NCBI GenBank assembly: GCA_947489585.1
Contig: CANLEE010000001.1
Location: forward strand, 186,001-250,000
Reading direction: 5' to 3'
Source of the DNA: an uncultured Psychroserpens sp.
GTDB lineage: Bacteria; Bacteroidota; Bacteroidia; Flavobacteriales; Flavobacteriaceae
Length of the DNA: 64,000 nt
The translations under genes were made by a program, and so were the position numbers. The first letter of the stretch is position 1. Each line of letters begins with the position of its first letter. This document shows positions 43,272 through 52,748 of this stretch, piece by piece. The notes below the pieces were generated by a model. That model saw nothing but the letters and a program-made list of their open reading frames with translations, ran no database searches and was not told the origin of the DNA.

Positions 43272-45836
43272 ATGCAAACAGCGTCCTTTTTGAAATCTAG
43301 CTTTTCTAAGATACTCATATGTATTATGATATGCAGCACATTTTCATGTGATGTGATGAAACGCGTCAAAAAAGATGAGCATTTATTAATTAGTAATACC
43401 GTTTTAGTTAATGATAAAAAGAATAATACCGAAACGGTTAACAACCTTATCTATCAAAAGCCTAATGGAAAACTACTAAATGTCCCTTTACGGGTTCATA
43501 TCTATAATTTAGCAAGACCTAATATAGACTCTATTCTGGATGCAAAATATCGAAATCCTGAAGACCCAAAAACTGGACTTAAAAATTTATTATCGCTTAA
43601 ACAATATGAAGCCCTTATAAAATCAAAGAAAAACTTTAATAGTTGGCTTAAAAAAACTGGAGAAGCGCCTGCTATTTATGACGAAAAACGCGCAGAGAGA
43701 ACTGCATTAGCACTCAAAAAATACTATTTTAGTAAAGGTTGGTTTAATGTTGAAACAGCTTTTGAAACAGAAAAAGATAGCAACCAAAGGGCTAAAGTCA
43801 CTTATAAAGTTGATACTGGAGACCCCTATTTTTTAGATTCAATTGCAACCAATATAAAAACCCCAATAATAGATTCGTTATATACCTCTCGCTTAAAGAA
43901 AGGATCTTTAATACAAACAGGGCAGCAATATGACGATGCTGATTTTAGTGCTGAGCGCGATAGATTGACAGAACGGCTTAGAAATTCTGGGTTTTATCAT
44001 TTTGGTCAGGATTATATCACCTTCGAAATTGATACCATAAGTACTAATAAAAAAATTCATACCGATTTACTAATTGCAAATAGAGCTATTAGAACTGAAG
44101 ACTCTGTGCAACATATTCCTTTTAAGGTTTACAAAATCAAAGATGTTAATATATATACAGATTATAAAAATGAAAATCGAAATGCTACTATAACAGATTC
44201 GGTACAATTTAAAAATTACAACCTCTATAGTTTTGAAAAATTAAAGTATAGACCAAAAGCGATAACAGATGCTGTTTTTATAAATAAAGACGGTGTTTTT
44301 AGAGATATTGACAGAACACGAACTTATCGTTATTTAAGTCAATTGCAAGCTTTTAGATATCCAAGAATTGAATACGTCGAAAATGAAAATGACACCACCT
44401 TAACGGCTAATGTATATTTGATTCCGAAGAAAAAATTTGAGCTCACTACCAGTTTTGAAGTCTCTCAAAGTAATATTCAAACTGTAGGTTTTGCGTTTAA
44501 TACTGGGTTATTAATTAGAAATATTTTTAGAGGTGCAGAAACTTTAGAGATTTCTGGTCTAGGCGCTATTGGGTCTTCAGTGGATGCCTCTAACACAAAA
44601 GATCAATTTTTTGATATAAATGAAATTGGCGGAAATTTAAGGTTGAATATTCCAAGATTTTTTCTTCCGTTTAATACCGAAAGAATCATCCCAAAGTATA
44701 TGTCTCCAAGTACAAGAATCAATCTTAGTGCGACAAGTCAACAAAATATTGGTCTCGACAAACAAGCCTTTACTGGAACCGTAAACTATAACTGGAATCC
44801 GTCTACTAGAGTGACCAATAATCTCGATTTATTTAATGTTCAATATGTAAAAAACTTAAATACAGCGAATTATTTTGGTGTATATACGACCTCTTTTGAT
44901 AGACTTAATTCTATCGCTCAAGGTATTGGTTATATAGGTAATGATGAAAGTTTAGCAGATTCTAGTCTACCAAATCAATTCTCACCAGCCGATGTTTTTA
45001 TTAATGACGTGATTAGTCAAAACACATCATTATTACCATCAGATGACGATTATATAGATGTCAATAATATCAAACAACGTAAAGATCGTCTTACAGAAGA
45101 CAACCTTATTTTCTCTTCAAGTTTTAACTATGTCAAAAACAGACGTGAAAATCTTTTTGATAATGATTTCTCAATTATAAGATTACGTGCCGAGTTTGCA
45201 GGAAATCTATTATCTAATTTATCTAGTGCTTTCAACATAGGTAAAAATGCTGATGGCAGATATGAAATATTTGGCGTCCCATTTTCTCAATATGTAAAAA
45301 CTGAAATAGATTACATAAAGCATTGGGATTTAGGTCGAAAAAATGAATTTGCAATACGGACCTATTTTGGTATTGCCATCCCTTATGGCAATTCGAACAG
45401 TATACCGTTTGCTGAAAGTTTCTTTGCTGGTGGACCTAATGATATTAGAGCATGGACAGCCTACAACTTAGGACCAGGAAGTTCATTATCTACAAATGAA
45501 TTTAACGAAGCTAACCTTAAAATCACACTTAGTGCTGAGCAGCGTTTTAATTTATTAGGCCGTTTTAATGGTGCTGTGTTTATTGATGCTGGAAATATTT
45601 GGAATGTTTTTGATAATGTAGAAGACGACAAAGCAACTTTTGATGATTTCAGTTCATTAAAAGATATAGCCGTTGGTTCTGGGTTTGGAATTCGATACGA
45701 TTTTAGCTTCTTTGTTTTGAGAGGTGATATTGGATTTAAAACTTATGACCCTTCAAGACCTCTTGGCAGCCGATGGTTTAAGGATTATAACTTTGGAAAT
45801 GCGGTATATAACATAGGTGTCAACTACCCTTTTTAA
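43272..45836 (+). CDS. tamL: BamA/TamA-type outer membrane lipoprotein TamL
   Basis: 854 residues. Signal peptide with lipobox STFSC (Cys near residue 26), then DVMKRVKKDEHLLISNTVLV, the start typical of the Bacteroidota lipidated TamA counterpart. POTRA-like modules fill about 40-390 (RTYRYLSQLQAFRYPRIEYV), and a 16-strand barrel (surface antigen domain) fills the rest, with the lid-lock-like FFAGGPNDIRAWTAYNLGPG motif and a terminal aromatic strand (YNIGVNYPF). TamL is thought to work with TamB in moving proteins or lipids to the outer membrane. No tamB lies next to it here, so it may be the second, unlinked TamL type. Confidence 0.87.
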   Translation: MQTASFLKSSFSKILICIMICSTFSCDVMKRVKKDEHLLISNTVLVNDKKNNTETVNNLIYQKPNGKLLNVPLRVHIYNLARPNIDSILDAKYRNPEDPKTGLKNLLSLKQYEALIKSKKNFNSWLKKTGEAPAIYDEKRAERTALALKKYYFSKGWFNVETAFETEKDSNQRAKVTYKVDTGDPYFLDSIATNIKTPIIDSLYTSRLKKGSLIQTGQQYDDADFSAERDRLTERLRNSGFYHFGQDYITFEIDTISTNKKIHTDLLIANRAIRTEDSVQHIPFKVYKIKDVNIYTDYKNENRNATITDSVQFKNYNLYSFEKLKYRPKAITDAVFINKDGVFRDIDRTRTYRYLSQLQAFRYPRIEYVENENDTTLTANVYLIPKKKFELTTSFEVSQSNIQTVGFAFNTGLLIRNIFRGAETLEISGLGAIGSSVDASNTKDQFFDINEIGGNLRLNIPRFFLPFNTERIIPKYMSPSTRINLSATSQQNIGLDKQAFTGTVNYNWNPSTRVTNNLDLFNVQYVKNLNTANYFGVYTTSFDRLNSIAQGIGYIGNDESLADSSLPNQFSPADVFINDVISQNTSLLPSDDDYIDVNNIKQRKDRLTEDNLIFSSSFNYVKNRRENLFDNDFSIIRLRAEFAGNLLSNLSSAFNIGKNADGRYEIFGVPFSQYVKTEIDYIKHWDLGRKNEFAIRTYFGIAIPYGNSNSIPFAESFFAGGPNDIRAWTAYNLGPGSSLSTNEFNEANLKITLSAEQRFNLLGRFNGAVFIDAGNIWNVFDNVEDDKATFDDFSSLKDIAVGSGFGIRYDFSFFVLRGDIGFKTYDPSRPLGSRWFKDYNFGNAVYNIGVNYPF

Positions 45837-45940
45837 CAACATTCAAAATTTATGCTCTTATCTTCGGAAACTATAACGTTTGCGTAGGTTTTGCTAACTT
45901 CAAAGTCTTAAAAAATCTAACATATTAGTCAAATTTTACT

Positions 45941-45948
45941 TATTTTTG
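45941..45948 (+). promoter_or_regulatory. Candidate -7 element of fbaA
   Basis: TATTTTTG, 29 bases upstream of the fbaA ATG. Confidence 0.4.
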
Positions 45949-45977
45949 ACTTTTAATTTTCAACTTAAAACGAAATC

Positions 45978-47045
45978 ATGAGTCATACTATTAAAGCAGG
46001 AGTTGCAACAGGTCGCGAAGTACAGGATATTTTTAATCTAGCAAAAGAAAAAGGCTTTGCTTTGCCAGCCGTAAACGTCATAGGATCTAATACCATAAAC
46101 GGTGTTTTAGAAACAGCTAAAGCATTAAACGCACCAGTAATTATTCAATTTTCTAATGGAGGCGCACAGTTTAATGCAGGTAAAGGCTTAAGCAACGAAG
46201 ATCAAAAAGCTGCAATTGCAGGCTCAATAGCTGGCGCAAAACATGTGCATTTAATGGCAGAAGCTTATGGTGTTCCTGTAATTTTGCATACCGATCATTG
46301 TGCAAAAAAATTATTACCGTGGATTGATGGTTTATTAGATGCTAGTGAACAGCATTTCAAAGAAACAGGAAAATCACTTTACAGTTCTCATATGATTGAT
46401 TTGTCTGAAGAACCTATTGAAGAAAACATCGAGATTTGTAAAACCTATCTTGAACGTATGAGTAAAATGGGAATGACTCTAGAAATCGAATTAGGAATTA
46501 CTGGTGGTGAAGAAGATGGTGTTGACAATACTGATGTTGATGATTCTAAATTATATACGCAACCAGAAGAAGTGGCTTATGCTTATGAAGAATTAAGCAA
46601 AGTAAGTGATCAATTTACTATTGCTGCTGCTTTCGGAAATGTACATGGCGTTTACAAACCAGGAAATGTAAAATTAACACCGAAAATTCTTAAAAATTCT
46701 CAAGAATTCTTATCTCAAAAACATAATGTACCTCATAATCACATTGATTTTGTATTTCATGGTGGATCTGGATCTACTGTTGAAGAAATAAGAGAAGCTA
46801 TTGGATATGGCGTTATTAAAATGAATATTGATACTGATATGCAATATGCGTTTATGAGTGGTATTCGTGATTATATGGGAGAAAAAGAAGCCTATTTAAA
46901 ACAACAAATCGGAAATCCAGATGGTGGAGATGTACCAAATAAAAAGTACTATGACCCAAGAGTTTGGCTAAGAAAAGGAGAAGATGCATTCGTTGAACGT
47001 TTAAAAAAGGCTTTTGAAGACCTAAATAATGTAAATACTTTATAA
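45978..47045 (+). CDS. fbaA: Class II fructose-bisphosphate aldolase
   Basis: 355 residues, class IIA length. It cleaves fructose 1,6-bisphosphate in glycolysis, and runs the reverse in gluconeogenesis. Zinc ligands and active site are visible: VILHTDHCAKK, LEIELGITGGEEDGVDN (catalytic Glu region), AAFGNVHGVYKPGN and FVFHGGSGST, followed by KMNIDTDMQYAF. It is followed 36 bases later by accD and probably co-transcribed with it. Confidence 0.96.
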   Translation: MSHTIKAGVATGREVQDIFNLAKEKGFALPAVNVIGSNTINGVLETAKALNAPVIIQFSNGGAQFNAGKGLSNEDQKAAIAGSIAGAKHVHLMAEAYGVPVILHTDHCAKKLLPWIDGLLDASEQHFKETGKSLYSSHMIDLSEEPIEENIEICKTYLERMSKMGMTLEIELGITGGEEDGVDNTDVDDSKLYTQPEEVAYAYEELSKVSDQFTIAAAFGNVHGVYKPGNVKLTPKILKNSQEFLSQKHNVPHNHIDFVFHGGSGSTVEEIREAIGYGVIKMNIDTDMQYAFMSGIRDYMGEKEAYLKQQIGNPDGGDVPNKKYYDPRVWLRKGEDAFVERLKKAFEDLNNVNTL

Positions 47046-47081
47046 CTTTGCAGAACTAACTACTAATTAAAAACATTTTTA

Positions 47082-47939
47082 ATGTCTTGGTTCAAAAGGA
47101 AAGATAAAGGAATTCAAACAACTACCGAACAGAAGAAAGACACACCCAAAGGGCTGTGGTACAAGTCTCCAACTGGTAAAATTGTTGATACAAAAGAATT
47201 AGAACAAAACTTTTATGTAAGTCCAGAAGATGGCTATCATGTAAGAATTGGGAGTAAAGAATATTTCGAAATTCTATTTGATGACAATAAATTTAAAGAA
47301 TTAGATGCTGCCTTAACATCTAAAGATCCTCTAAAATTTGAGGACACAAAAAAGTATCCAGACCGTTTAAAGGCTGCTCAAGAAAAAACCAATTTGAAAG
47401 ATGCCGTTAAAACAGCAGTAGGAAAATCTAAGGGAAAAGACTTAGTTATTGCTTGTATGGATTTCTCTTTTATTGGAGGATCAATGGGAAGTGTTGTAGG
47501 TGAGAAAATTGCTAGAGCAGCTGACTATGCCTTAAAAAAGAAACTCCCGTTTATGATTATCTCTAAATCTGGAGGTGCACGTATGATGGAAGCTGCATTA
47601 TCATTAATGCAATTAGCAAAAACATCAGTAAAGTTAGCCCAATTAGCAGATGCTGGAATTCCATATATCTCGTTATGTACAGATCCAACAACTGGTGGTA
47701 CAACAGCATCATTTGCTATGTTAGGCGATATTAATATTAGCGAGCCTGGTGCTTTAATTGGATTTGCTGGACCACGTGTTGTAAAAGATACAACAGGTCA
47801 AGAATTACCAGAAGGTTTCCAAACCTCTGAATTTTTATTAGAGCATGGCTTCTTAGATTTTATTACACATCGAAAAGAATTAAAAAACAAAGTGAATTTG
47901 TATATCGATTTGATTACAAATCAACCTTTGAGAGCATAA
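47082..47939 (+). CDS. accD: Acetyl-CoA carboxylase carboxyltransferase beta subunit, zinc finger degenerate
   Basis: 285 residues. The crotonase-fold carboxyltransferase core is intact ([70 protein letters not shown]). In the family the N-terminus holds a C4 zinc finger after 'GLW.K'. Here that region reads [12 protein letters not shown] and [13 protein letters not shown], so all four cysteine positions are replaced and no zinc site can form. The only cysteines are in the core (ACMDF, SLCTD). The enzyme makes malonyl-CoA for fatty acid synthesis. A bidirectional terminator follows. Confidence 0.95.
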   Translation: MSWFKRKDKGIQTTTEQKKDTPKGLWYKSPTGKIVDTKELEQNFYVSPEDGYHVRIGSKEYFEILFDDNKFKELDAALTSKDPLKFEDTKKYPDRLKAAQEKTNLKDAVKTAVGKSKGKDLVIACMDFSFIGGSMGSVVGEKIARAADYALKKKLPFMIISKSGGARMMEAALSLMQLAKTSVKLAQLADAGIPYISLCTDPTTGGTTASFAMLGDINISEPGALIGFAGPRVVKDTTGQELPEGFQTSEFLLEHGFLDFITHRKELKNKVNLYIDLITNQPLRA

Positions 47940-47943
47940 AAAA

Positions 47944-47963
47944 AGCGAGCCAAATGGCTCGCT
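47944..47963. terminator. Bidirectional intrinsic terminator after accD
   Basis: AGCGAGCC / GGCTCGCT, an 8-bp GC-rich stem with an AAAT loop, flanked by A-run and T-run, between convergent accD and the lipoprotein gene. Confidence 0.9.
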
Positions 47964-47995
47964 TTTTTATTGACTTGACTAAACCAACAACCAAA

Positions 47996-48844
47996 CTAAT
48001 TTAAAGTCACATCAATCACATTTCCGTTATTGGTAGTAAATGTTGCTTGATTATCACAATCACCTGCGCCATAATCAAATGTTCCACCAAAATTTGTACG
48101 CTGTACGTCTACACTTCCGCTTACAAAATAGAAGCATATCACTTCTCTTCTTAGAGGTGTTAACACCTCATAGGTGTGCATGTTTCCATTGACAAATGTT
48201 GTATTCCAGTTTCCTGTAATTTCAAACACATTATCACTCCAAACACCACTACCAAATCCTTCAACCCATTCTTTAATTTTGAGTCCTTCTCTACTTGCCT
48301 GCGCACCATTTGGCCAAATCACAGTTAAATCTAGTGTATGTGTAAACTGTGGATTACCATTTTCATTAGACAATTGCTTTAGTAATGTTTTACTTCCTAA
48401 AATGTTTTTAGCATCAAAGAAAAAGTCTACTAAACTATAACTAATCATAACTTGTTGCGCTTCTGGATCTCTTGTATATGAGAATACAATTTGTCCTTTA
48501 AGTAAATGGCCATGCACAACACATCCTTCGGTACCAAAATCTACCGTAACTTCCCTAAACCCTTGTTGTACAACAACAGTAATTGTTACACAATCAGGTA
48601 AGCCTGTTTGTTGACCGTCAGTTCGGTTTTGGGCGTCAGACTCCTCCCCTTCATAAGCATCGATGATAATATCACCAATCACACTTGCTGCATTATCAAC
48701 TTCAGAAGATAAGGCTACTTCAGAAATTTCCACATTTTGTTCTTCGTCAGGTGATGTTGTGTCTTCATCACTACAACTTGTAAATGTCAAACCTAAAACC
48801 ACTAAGGTGAACATACATTTTGAAATTATTTTCATTGCTTTCAT
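47996..48844 (-). CDS. Lipoprotein of unknown function
   Basis: 282 residues; signal peptide with lipobox TFTSC (Cys near residue 24) followed by SDEDTTSPDEEQ, an acidic stretch like the surface-export signal of Bacteroidota lipoproteins. The mature part is beta-rich (CVTITVVVQQGFREVTVDFG, LKGQIVFSYTRDPEAQQVMISY, EITGNWNTTFVNGN), resembling a jelly-roll or barrel-like calycin arrangement of repeated strand pairs. A second start four codons on is possible. No neighbour or motif gives a function. Confidence 0.7.
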   Translation of the reverse strand: MKAMKIISKCMFTLVVLGLTFTSCSDEDTTSPDEEQNVEISEVALSSEVDNAASVIGDIIIDAYEGEESDAQNRTDGQQTGLPDCVTITVVVQQGFREVTVDFGTEGCVVHGHLLKGQIVFSYTRDPEAQQVMISYSLVDFFFDAKNILGSKTLLKQLSNENGNPQFTHTLDLTVIWPNGAQASREGLKIKEWVEGFGSGVWSDNVFEITGNWNTTFVNGNMHTYEVLTPLRREVICFYFVSGSVDVQRTNFGGTFDYGAGDCDNQATFTTNNGNVIDVTLN

Positions 48845-48939
48845 AATAAAATATTTGATGTTAATATGATGTTAAGACCAAACAAAATTGAAAACGTTTA
48901 ATTTCAGTTTAAAAAAATTAAAACAAAGCGTGTTAATCC

Positions 48940-48968
48940 TTGTAAATCGTTAAAAATTACTATATTTG
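48940..48968 (+). promoter_or_regulatory. Promoter of rpsO
   Basis: TTG (48940-48942), 18-base spacer, TATATTTG (48961-48968): a full match to the Bacteroidota promoter pattern. It gives a leader of about 50 bases before the rpsO ATG at 49024, enough to hold S15 autoregulatory structure. Confidence 0.75.
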
Positions 48969-49023
48969 CCGCTTGAAAGAGCGACTTTCAACGTACATAA
49001 AAATCATTTACAATAATATTAGC

Positions 49024-49293
49024 ATGTATTTAGATCAAAAAGAAAAAGAAGCCATCTTTAAAAAACATGGCAAAAATGCAAAAGACACTGGAACTGCAGA
49101 AGGTCAAATCGCATTATTTACTTACAGAATTAATCACTTAACTGAGCACTTAAAAAATAATCGTAAAGATTTTAATACTGAGCGTTCATTAGTAAAGTTA
49201 GTAGGTAAAAGAAGAAGTTTACTAGATTACTTAACTAAGAAAGATGTTTTAAGATATCGTGCCATAGTTAAAGAATTAGGATTAAGAAAATAA
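49024..49293 (+). CDS. rpsO: 30S ribosomal protein S15
   Basis: 89 residues from the ATG at 49024, the exact usual length of S15; an in-frame TTG at 48973 would add 17 untypical residues and lies next to the promoter, so it is rejected. Family motifs: HGKNAKDTGTAEGQIALFT, RINHLTEHLKNNRKDFNTER, and LVGKRRSLLDYLTKKDVLRY. It binds the central domain of 16S rRNA. The terminator follows directly, then pnp, the usual rpsO-pnp order. Confidence 0.97.
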   Translation: MYLDQKEKEAIFKKHGKNAKDTGTAEGQIALFTYRINHLTEHLKNNRKDFNTERSLVKLVGKRRSLLDYLTKKDVLRYRAIVKELGLRK

Positions 49294-49297
49294 TTTC

Positions 49298-49318
49298 AAA
49301 GAGGCTTCGTGCCTCTTT
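49298..49318 (+). terminator. Intrinsic terminator of rpsO
   Basis: AAAGAGGC / GCCTCTTT with loop TTCGT and a T-run, starting 5 bases after the stop. Confidence 0.85.
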
Positions 49319-49489
49319 TTTTATATAACTAACTCTTACGATAGAGTATAACAATCGTAAATAAGAAGCTAATTATAGTTTTTCATTGGTCAAGACATCA
49401 TGTCTCACAACAACTACAACAACACAACGACCATTGTTTAACAGTGTTCTAGCATTGAAATATTATGCTCGAACTAGAATTAAAAATTT

Positions 49490-51745
49490 ATGATTCCAAA
49501 AACTTACAAAGAGGTCATTGACCTAGGTGACGGTAGAGAAATTTCTATCGAAACTGGAAAATTAGCAAAACAAGCGCATGGTAGCGTTGTTGTGCAATCC
49601 GGAAAATGTATGTTATTATGTACAGTTGTTTCCAATTACAAACAAAGTCCAGTGGACTTTTTACCATTAACTGTAGATTACAGAGAGAAATTTGCTGCTG
49701 CAGGTCGTTATCCAGGAGGTTTCTTCAAAAGAGAAGCAAGACCAAGTGATGGCGAAGTATTAACGATGCGTTTAGTAGATCGTGTATTACGTCCGTTATT
49801 TCCAAAAGATTATCATTCTGAAACTCAGGTGATGATTCAATTAATGTCTCATGATGATGACGTTATGCCAGATGCTATGGCTGGATTAGCTGCTTCTGCT
49901 GCAATTCAATTATCAGATTTCCCTTTTGAATGCCCAATCTCTGAAGCAAGAGTTGGTCGTATTAATGGTGAATTTGTCATCAACCCAACACGTGCGCAAT
50001 TAGAAGAATCTGATTTAGACATGATGATTGGTGCTTCTGCAGATTCAGTAATGATGGTAGAAGGAGAAATGGATGAGATTTCTGAAGAAGAAATGGCAGA
50101 TGCAATTAAGTTTGCTCACGAAGCTATTAAAGTACAATGTGCTGCTCAAGTAAGATTGGCTGAAGCATTTGGAAAGAAAGAAGTACGTGAATATGAAGGT
50201 GAAAGAGAAGAAGAAGATTTAGCAAAGAAAATTCATGATATGGCTTATGATAAAGTATATGCCATTGCAAAAGCAGGATCAGCTAAACATGAAAGAAGCA
50301 CTGCATTTTCTGAAATAAAAGAAGAAATTAAAGCCACTTTTTCTGAAGAAGAATTAGAAGATTTTGGAGATTTAGTATCTAAATATTACTATAAAGCTGA
50401 AAAAGCTGCCATTAGAGATTTAACCTTAGATGAAGGTTTACGTTTGGATGGACGTAAGACTGATGAAATTAGACCAATTTGGTGTGAAGTAGATTACTTA
50501 CCATCAACTCACGGTTCTTCAATATTTACTCGTGGAGAAACTCAAGCATTGGCTACAGTAACTTTAGGAACATCTAGAGATGCAAATCAATTAGATATGC
50601 CATCATTTGAAGGCGAAGAGCGTTTCTATTTACATTATAACTTCCCTCCTTTTTCAACTGGGGAAGCAAGACCTATACGTGGAACATCGCGTAGAGAAGT
50701 TGGTCACGGTAACTTAGCACAACGTGCATTAAAAGGAATGGTGCCAGACGAATGTCCTTATACTGTTCGTGTTGTATCTGAAGTTTTAGAATCTAACGGC
50801 TCGTCTTCTATGGCGACTGTTTGTGCAGGTACTATGGCGCTCATGGATGCAGGTGTTCAGTTAAAGAAACCAGTTTCTGGTATTGCTATGGGATTAATCT
50901 CTGATGCTGATTCTGGAAAATACGCTGTATTATCTGATATTTTAGGTGATGAAGATCACTTAGGAGATATGGATTTTAAAGTAACGGGTACTGCAGATGG
51001 TATTACCGCTTGTCAAATGGATATTAAAGTCAAAGGATTATCCTATGAGATTTTAGTAAATGCATTAAAACAAGCTCGTGATGGTCGTTTACATATCTTA
51101 GAAAAATTGACTGATACCATTGCTACACCAAATGCAGATGTTAAAGATCACGCTCCTACTATGGTAACAAGACGTGTTCCTAACGAATTTATTGGAGCCT
51201 TAATTGGACCTGGTGGAAAAGTGATACAGGAAATGCAAAAGGAAACTGAGACGACTATTGTTATTAATGAAGACCCAGTGACTGAAGAAGGTATTGTTGA
51301 AATTTTAGGCGTTGGCAGAACAGGTATTGATGCTGTAATGGCAAGAATCGATGCTATTTTATTTAAGCCAGAAGTTGGCAGCGTTTACGAAGTTAAAGTT
51401 ATTAAGATGCTTGATTTTGGTGCTGTCGTAGAATATATGGATGCTCCAGGAAATGAAGTCTTATTACATGTAAGTGAATTAGCTTGGGAGCGTACCGAAA
51501 ATGTATCTGATGTTGTAAACATGGGAGACGTTTTTGATGTGAAGTACTTTGGTATAGATTCTAGAACTCGTAAGGAGAAAGTATCTCGTAAAGCTATTTT
51601 ACCAAAACCTGAAGGTTATGTAGCAAGACCACCAAGAGACAATAACAGTCGTGGTGGACGTGACAACAACCGAGGTAGAGATAATCGTGGGCGTGATAAT
51701 CGTCGTGATGATCGCAAACCAAGAAATGACAAGAAGGAAGAGTAA
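49490..51745 (+). CDS. pnp: Polyribonucleotide nucleotidyltransferase
   Basis: 751 residues. Phosphorolytic 3'-5' exoribonuclease of RNA decay. Domains in order: RNase PH 1 (1-215, with [21 protein letters not shown]), an alpha linker, RNase PH 2 (about 320-555, [19 protein letters not shown] and the active-site [16 protein letters not shown]), KH (about 560-620, [16 protein letters not shown]) and S1 (about 630-700, [21 protein letters not shown]). The last 40 or so residues are an RG/RD-rich disordered tail ([18 protein letters not shown]) that probably adds RNA or protein contacts. It is separated from rpsO by a terminator, so it has its own promoter in 49319-49489. Confidence 0.97.
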   Translation: MIPKTYKEVIDLGDGREISIETGKLAKQAHGSVVVQSGKCMLLCTVVSNYKQSPVDFLPLTVDYREKFAAAGRYPGGFFKREARPSDGEVLTMRLVDRVLRPLFPKDYHSETQVMIQLMSHDDDVMPDAMAGLAASAAIQLSDFPFECPISEARVGRINGEFVINPTRAQLEESDLDMMIGASADSVMMVEGEMDEISEEEMADAIKFAHEAIKVQCAAQVRLAEAFGKKEVREYEGEREEEDLAKKIHDMAYDKVYAIAKAGSAKHERSTAFSEIKEEIKATFSEEELEDFGDLVSKYYYKAEKAAIRDLTLDEGLRLDGRKTDEIRPIWCEVDYLPSTHGSSIFTRGETQALATVTLGTSRDANQLDMPSFEGEERFYLHYNFPPFSTGEARPIRGTSRREVGHGNLAQRALKGMVPDECPYTVRVVSEVLESNGSSSMATVCAGTMALMDAGVQLKKPVSGIAMGLISDADSGKYAVLSDILGDEDHLGDMDFKVTGTADGITACQMDIKVKGLSYEILVNALKQARDGRLHILEKLTDTIATPNADVKDHAPTMVTRRVPNEFIGALIGPGGKVIQEMQKETETTIVINEDPVTEEGIVEILGVGRTGIDAVMARIDAILFKPEVGSVYEVKVIKMLDFGAVVEYMDAPGNEVLLHVSELAWERTENVSDVVNMGDVFDVKYFGIDSRTRKEKVSRKAILPKPEGYVARPPRDNNSRGGRDNNRGRDNRGRDNRRDDRKPRNDKKEE

Positions 51746-51769
51746 TATCATTCAACTTTATAGAAAAAA

Positions 51770-51792
51770 AGCCTCACATTAATTGTGAGGCT
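51770..51792. terminator. Bidirectional intrinsic terminator after pnp
   Basis: AGCCTCACA / TGTGAGGCT, a 9-bp perfect stem with loop TTAAT, A-run before and T-rich run after; it separates pnp from the convergent lipoprotein gene. Confidence 0.88.
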
Positions 51793-51815
51793 TTTTCTTT
51801 ATATAATATGCGTAG

Positions 51816-52610
51816 TTAAAATAACTGATAAGTCAATCCAAATTTAGATGATCCAATACTCTCTTGAGCACTTTCACTTACTAAACTGAGGGTGATTTTT
51901 TTAAACTTAAAGCTAATAAAAACTCCTAAAAAATTCGAATCTTCGCCTTTTAGATTTCCAGTTTTATTGAGTATATCACCAACATAAATTCCTAAGCTCA
52001 GGGCATTACCACTATTAAGCTTAAAAACCGCTTCAGTAGTAAGGTTATAGGACAGTATCGATTTTTTATTAAATATTAATAGTTCAGAATCTTCAGTACT
52101 ATTTTTAACATCTTCTAAAGTATTTTGATATGGGCCAAATTCGTAGTTATATATGAGTTCAACACCTAAAATCCGCCAATCCATCTTTTTTGTTGGTAGA
52201 TTTAAATTAATTCCCGTTTTAGAATTTAAGCTATAAAAAGCTTTAGAGCCTACATTTACACCATCTGTTATTGGTCCTCCAAACTTATAATTCCCCAAAG
52301 TGCCACCTAAACCATAATAAAAATTAAAATACTTACGTGTAATACTCCTATGCGCTCTAATTGACAAAAAAGTCTTTTTATCAGTTATGCTATTTGTCAC
52401 ATCTTGTTCACCTTTACTAAAATCTGCAGAGATATAAGTTCCTTTTTTGTTTTCTCCTCTATATTCTGGTTTAACCGTATAAGATTTTATAGAACCATAT
52501 GTTCCACTTGTATAGACTCTTTTTCCACATGAAGTCAACATAAAAATTCCAATAATAGCCAACAATAGAACACTTGATTCTGATTTGATTTGATTCTTAA
52601 CTCTTTTCAT
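51816..52610 (-). CDS. Outer membrane lipoprotein or barrel, regulator-linked (module 1)
   Basis: 264 residues. A basic N-terminus and hydrophobic stretch end in lipobox MLTSC (Cys near 28). The rest has alternating strands (NFYYGLGGTLGNYKFGG, GINLNLPTKKMDWRILGVELIYNYEFG, GNALSLGIYVGDIL, GVFISFKFKKITLSLV) and ends TYQLF, which suggests a small barrel or barrel-like surface protein. It is divergent from the HTH regulator at 52749 with a 138-base intergenic region, an arrangement repeated at 54310-56027. Function unknown; likely target of that regulator. Confidence 0.65.
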   Translation of the reverse strand: MKRVKNQIKSESSVLLLAIIGIFMLTSCGKRVYTSGTYGSIKSYTVKPEYRGENKKGTYISADFSKGEQDVTNSITDKKTFLSIRAHRSITRKYFNFYYGLGGTLGNYKFGGPITDGVNVGSKAFYSLNSKTGINLNLPTKKMDWRILGVELIYNYEFGPYQNTLEDVKNSTEDSELLIFNKKSILSYNLTTEAVFKLNSGNALSLGIYVGDILNKTGNLKGEDSNFLGVFISFKFKKITLSLVSESAQESIGSSKFGLTYQLF

Positions 52611-52693
52611 ATTAATAGCTTTAATTATTATTCCTTATAAAACTACTTGTGATATTTAAGTTAATTATTATGAAAAGAGAGATATTTCAATAA

Positions 52694-52714
52694 TAATTTT
52701 GTATTTTTTACAAA
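52694..52714 (+). promoter_or_regulatory. Promoter and inverted repeat in front of regulator 1
   Basis: TAATTTTG (52694-52701) matches the -7 pattern for the plus-strand regulator gene. It overlaps an inverted repeat TTTGTA-TTTTT-TACAAA (52698-52714), a plausible autoregulatory operator. A TTGTGATA octamer at 52647-52654 also occurs in the operator-like palindrome of module 2. Confidence 0.45.
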
Positions 52715-52748
52715 TAATCAATGATTTTTTGTTTTATTATTTCATATT

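Noticed and set aside
48973..49023. TTG start 17 codons upstream of rpsO
   Set aside because: Would lie next to the promoter and add residues not found in S15; ATG at 49024 gives the exact family length.
51640..51740. Short repeats at the end of pnp as a CRISPR-like or repeat array
   Set aside because: They are in-frame RG/RD codons of the disordered tail of polynucleotide phosphorylase, with no spacers.
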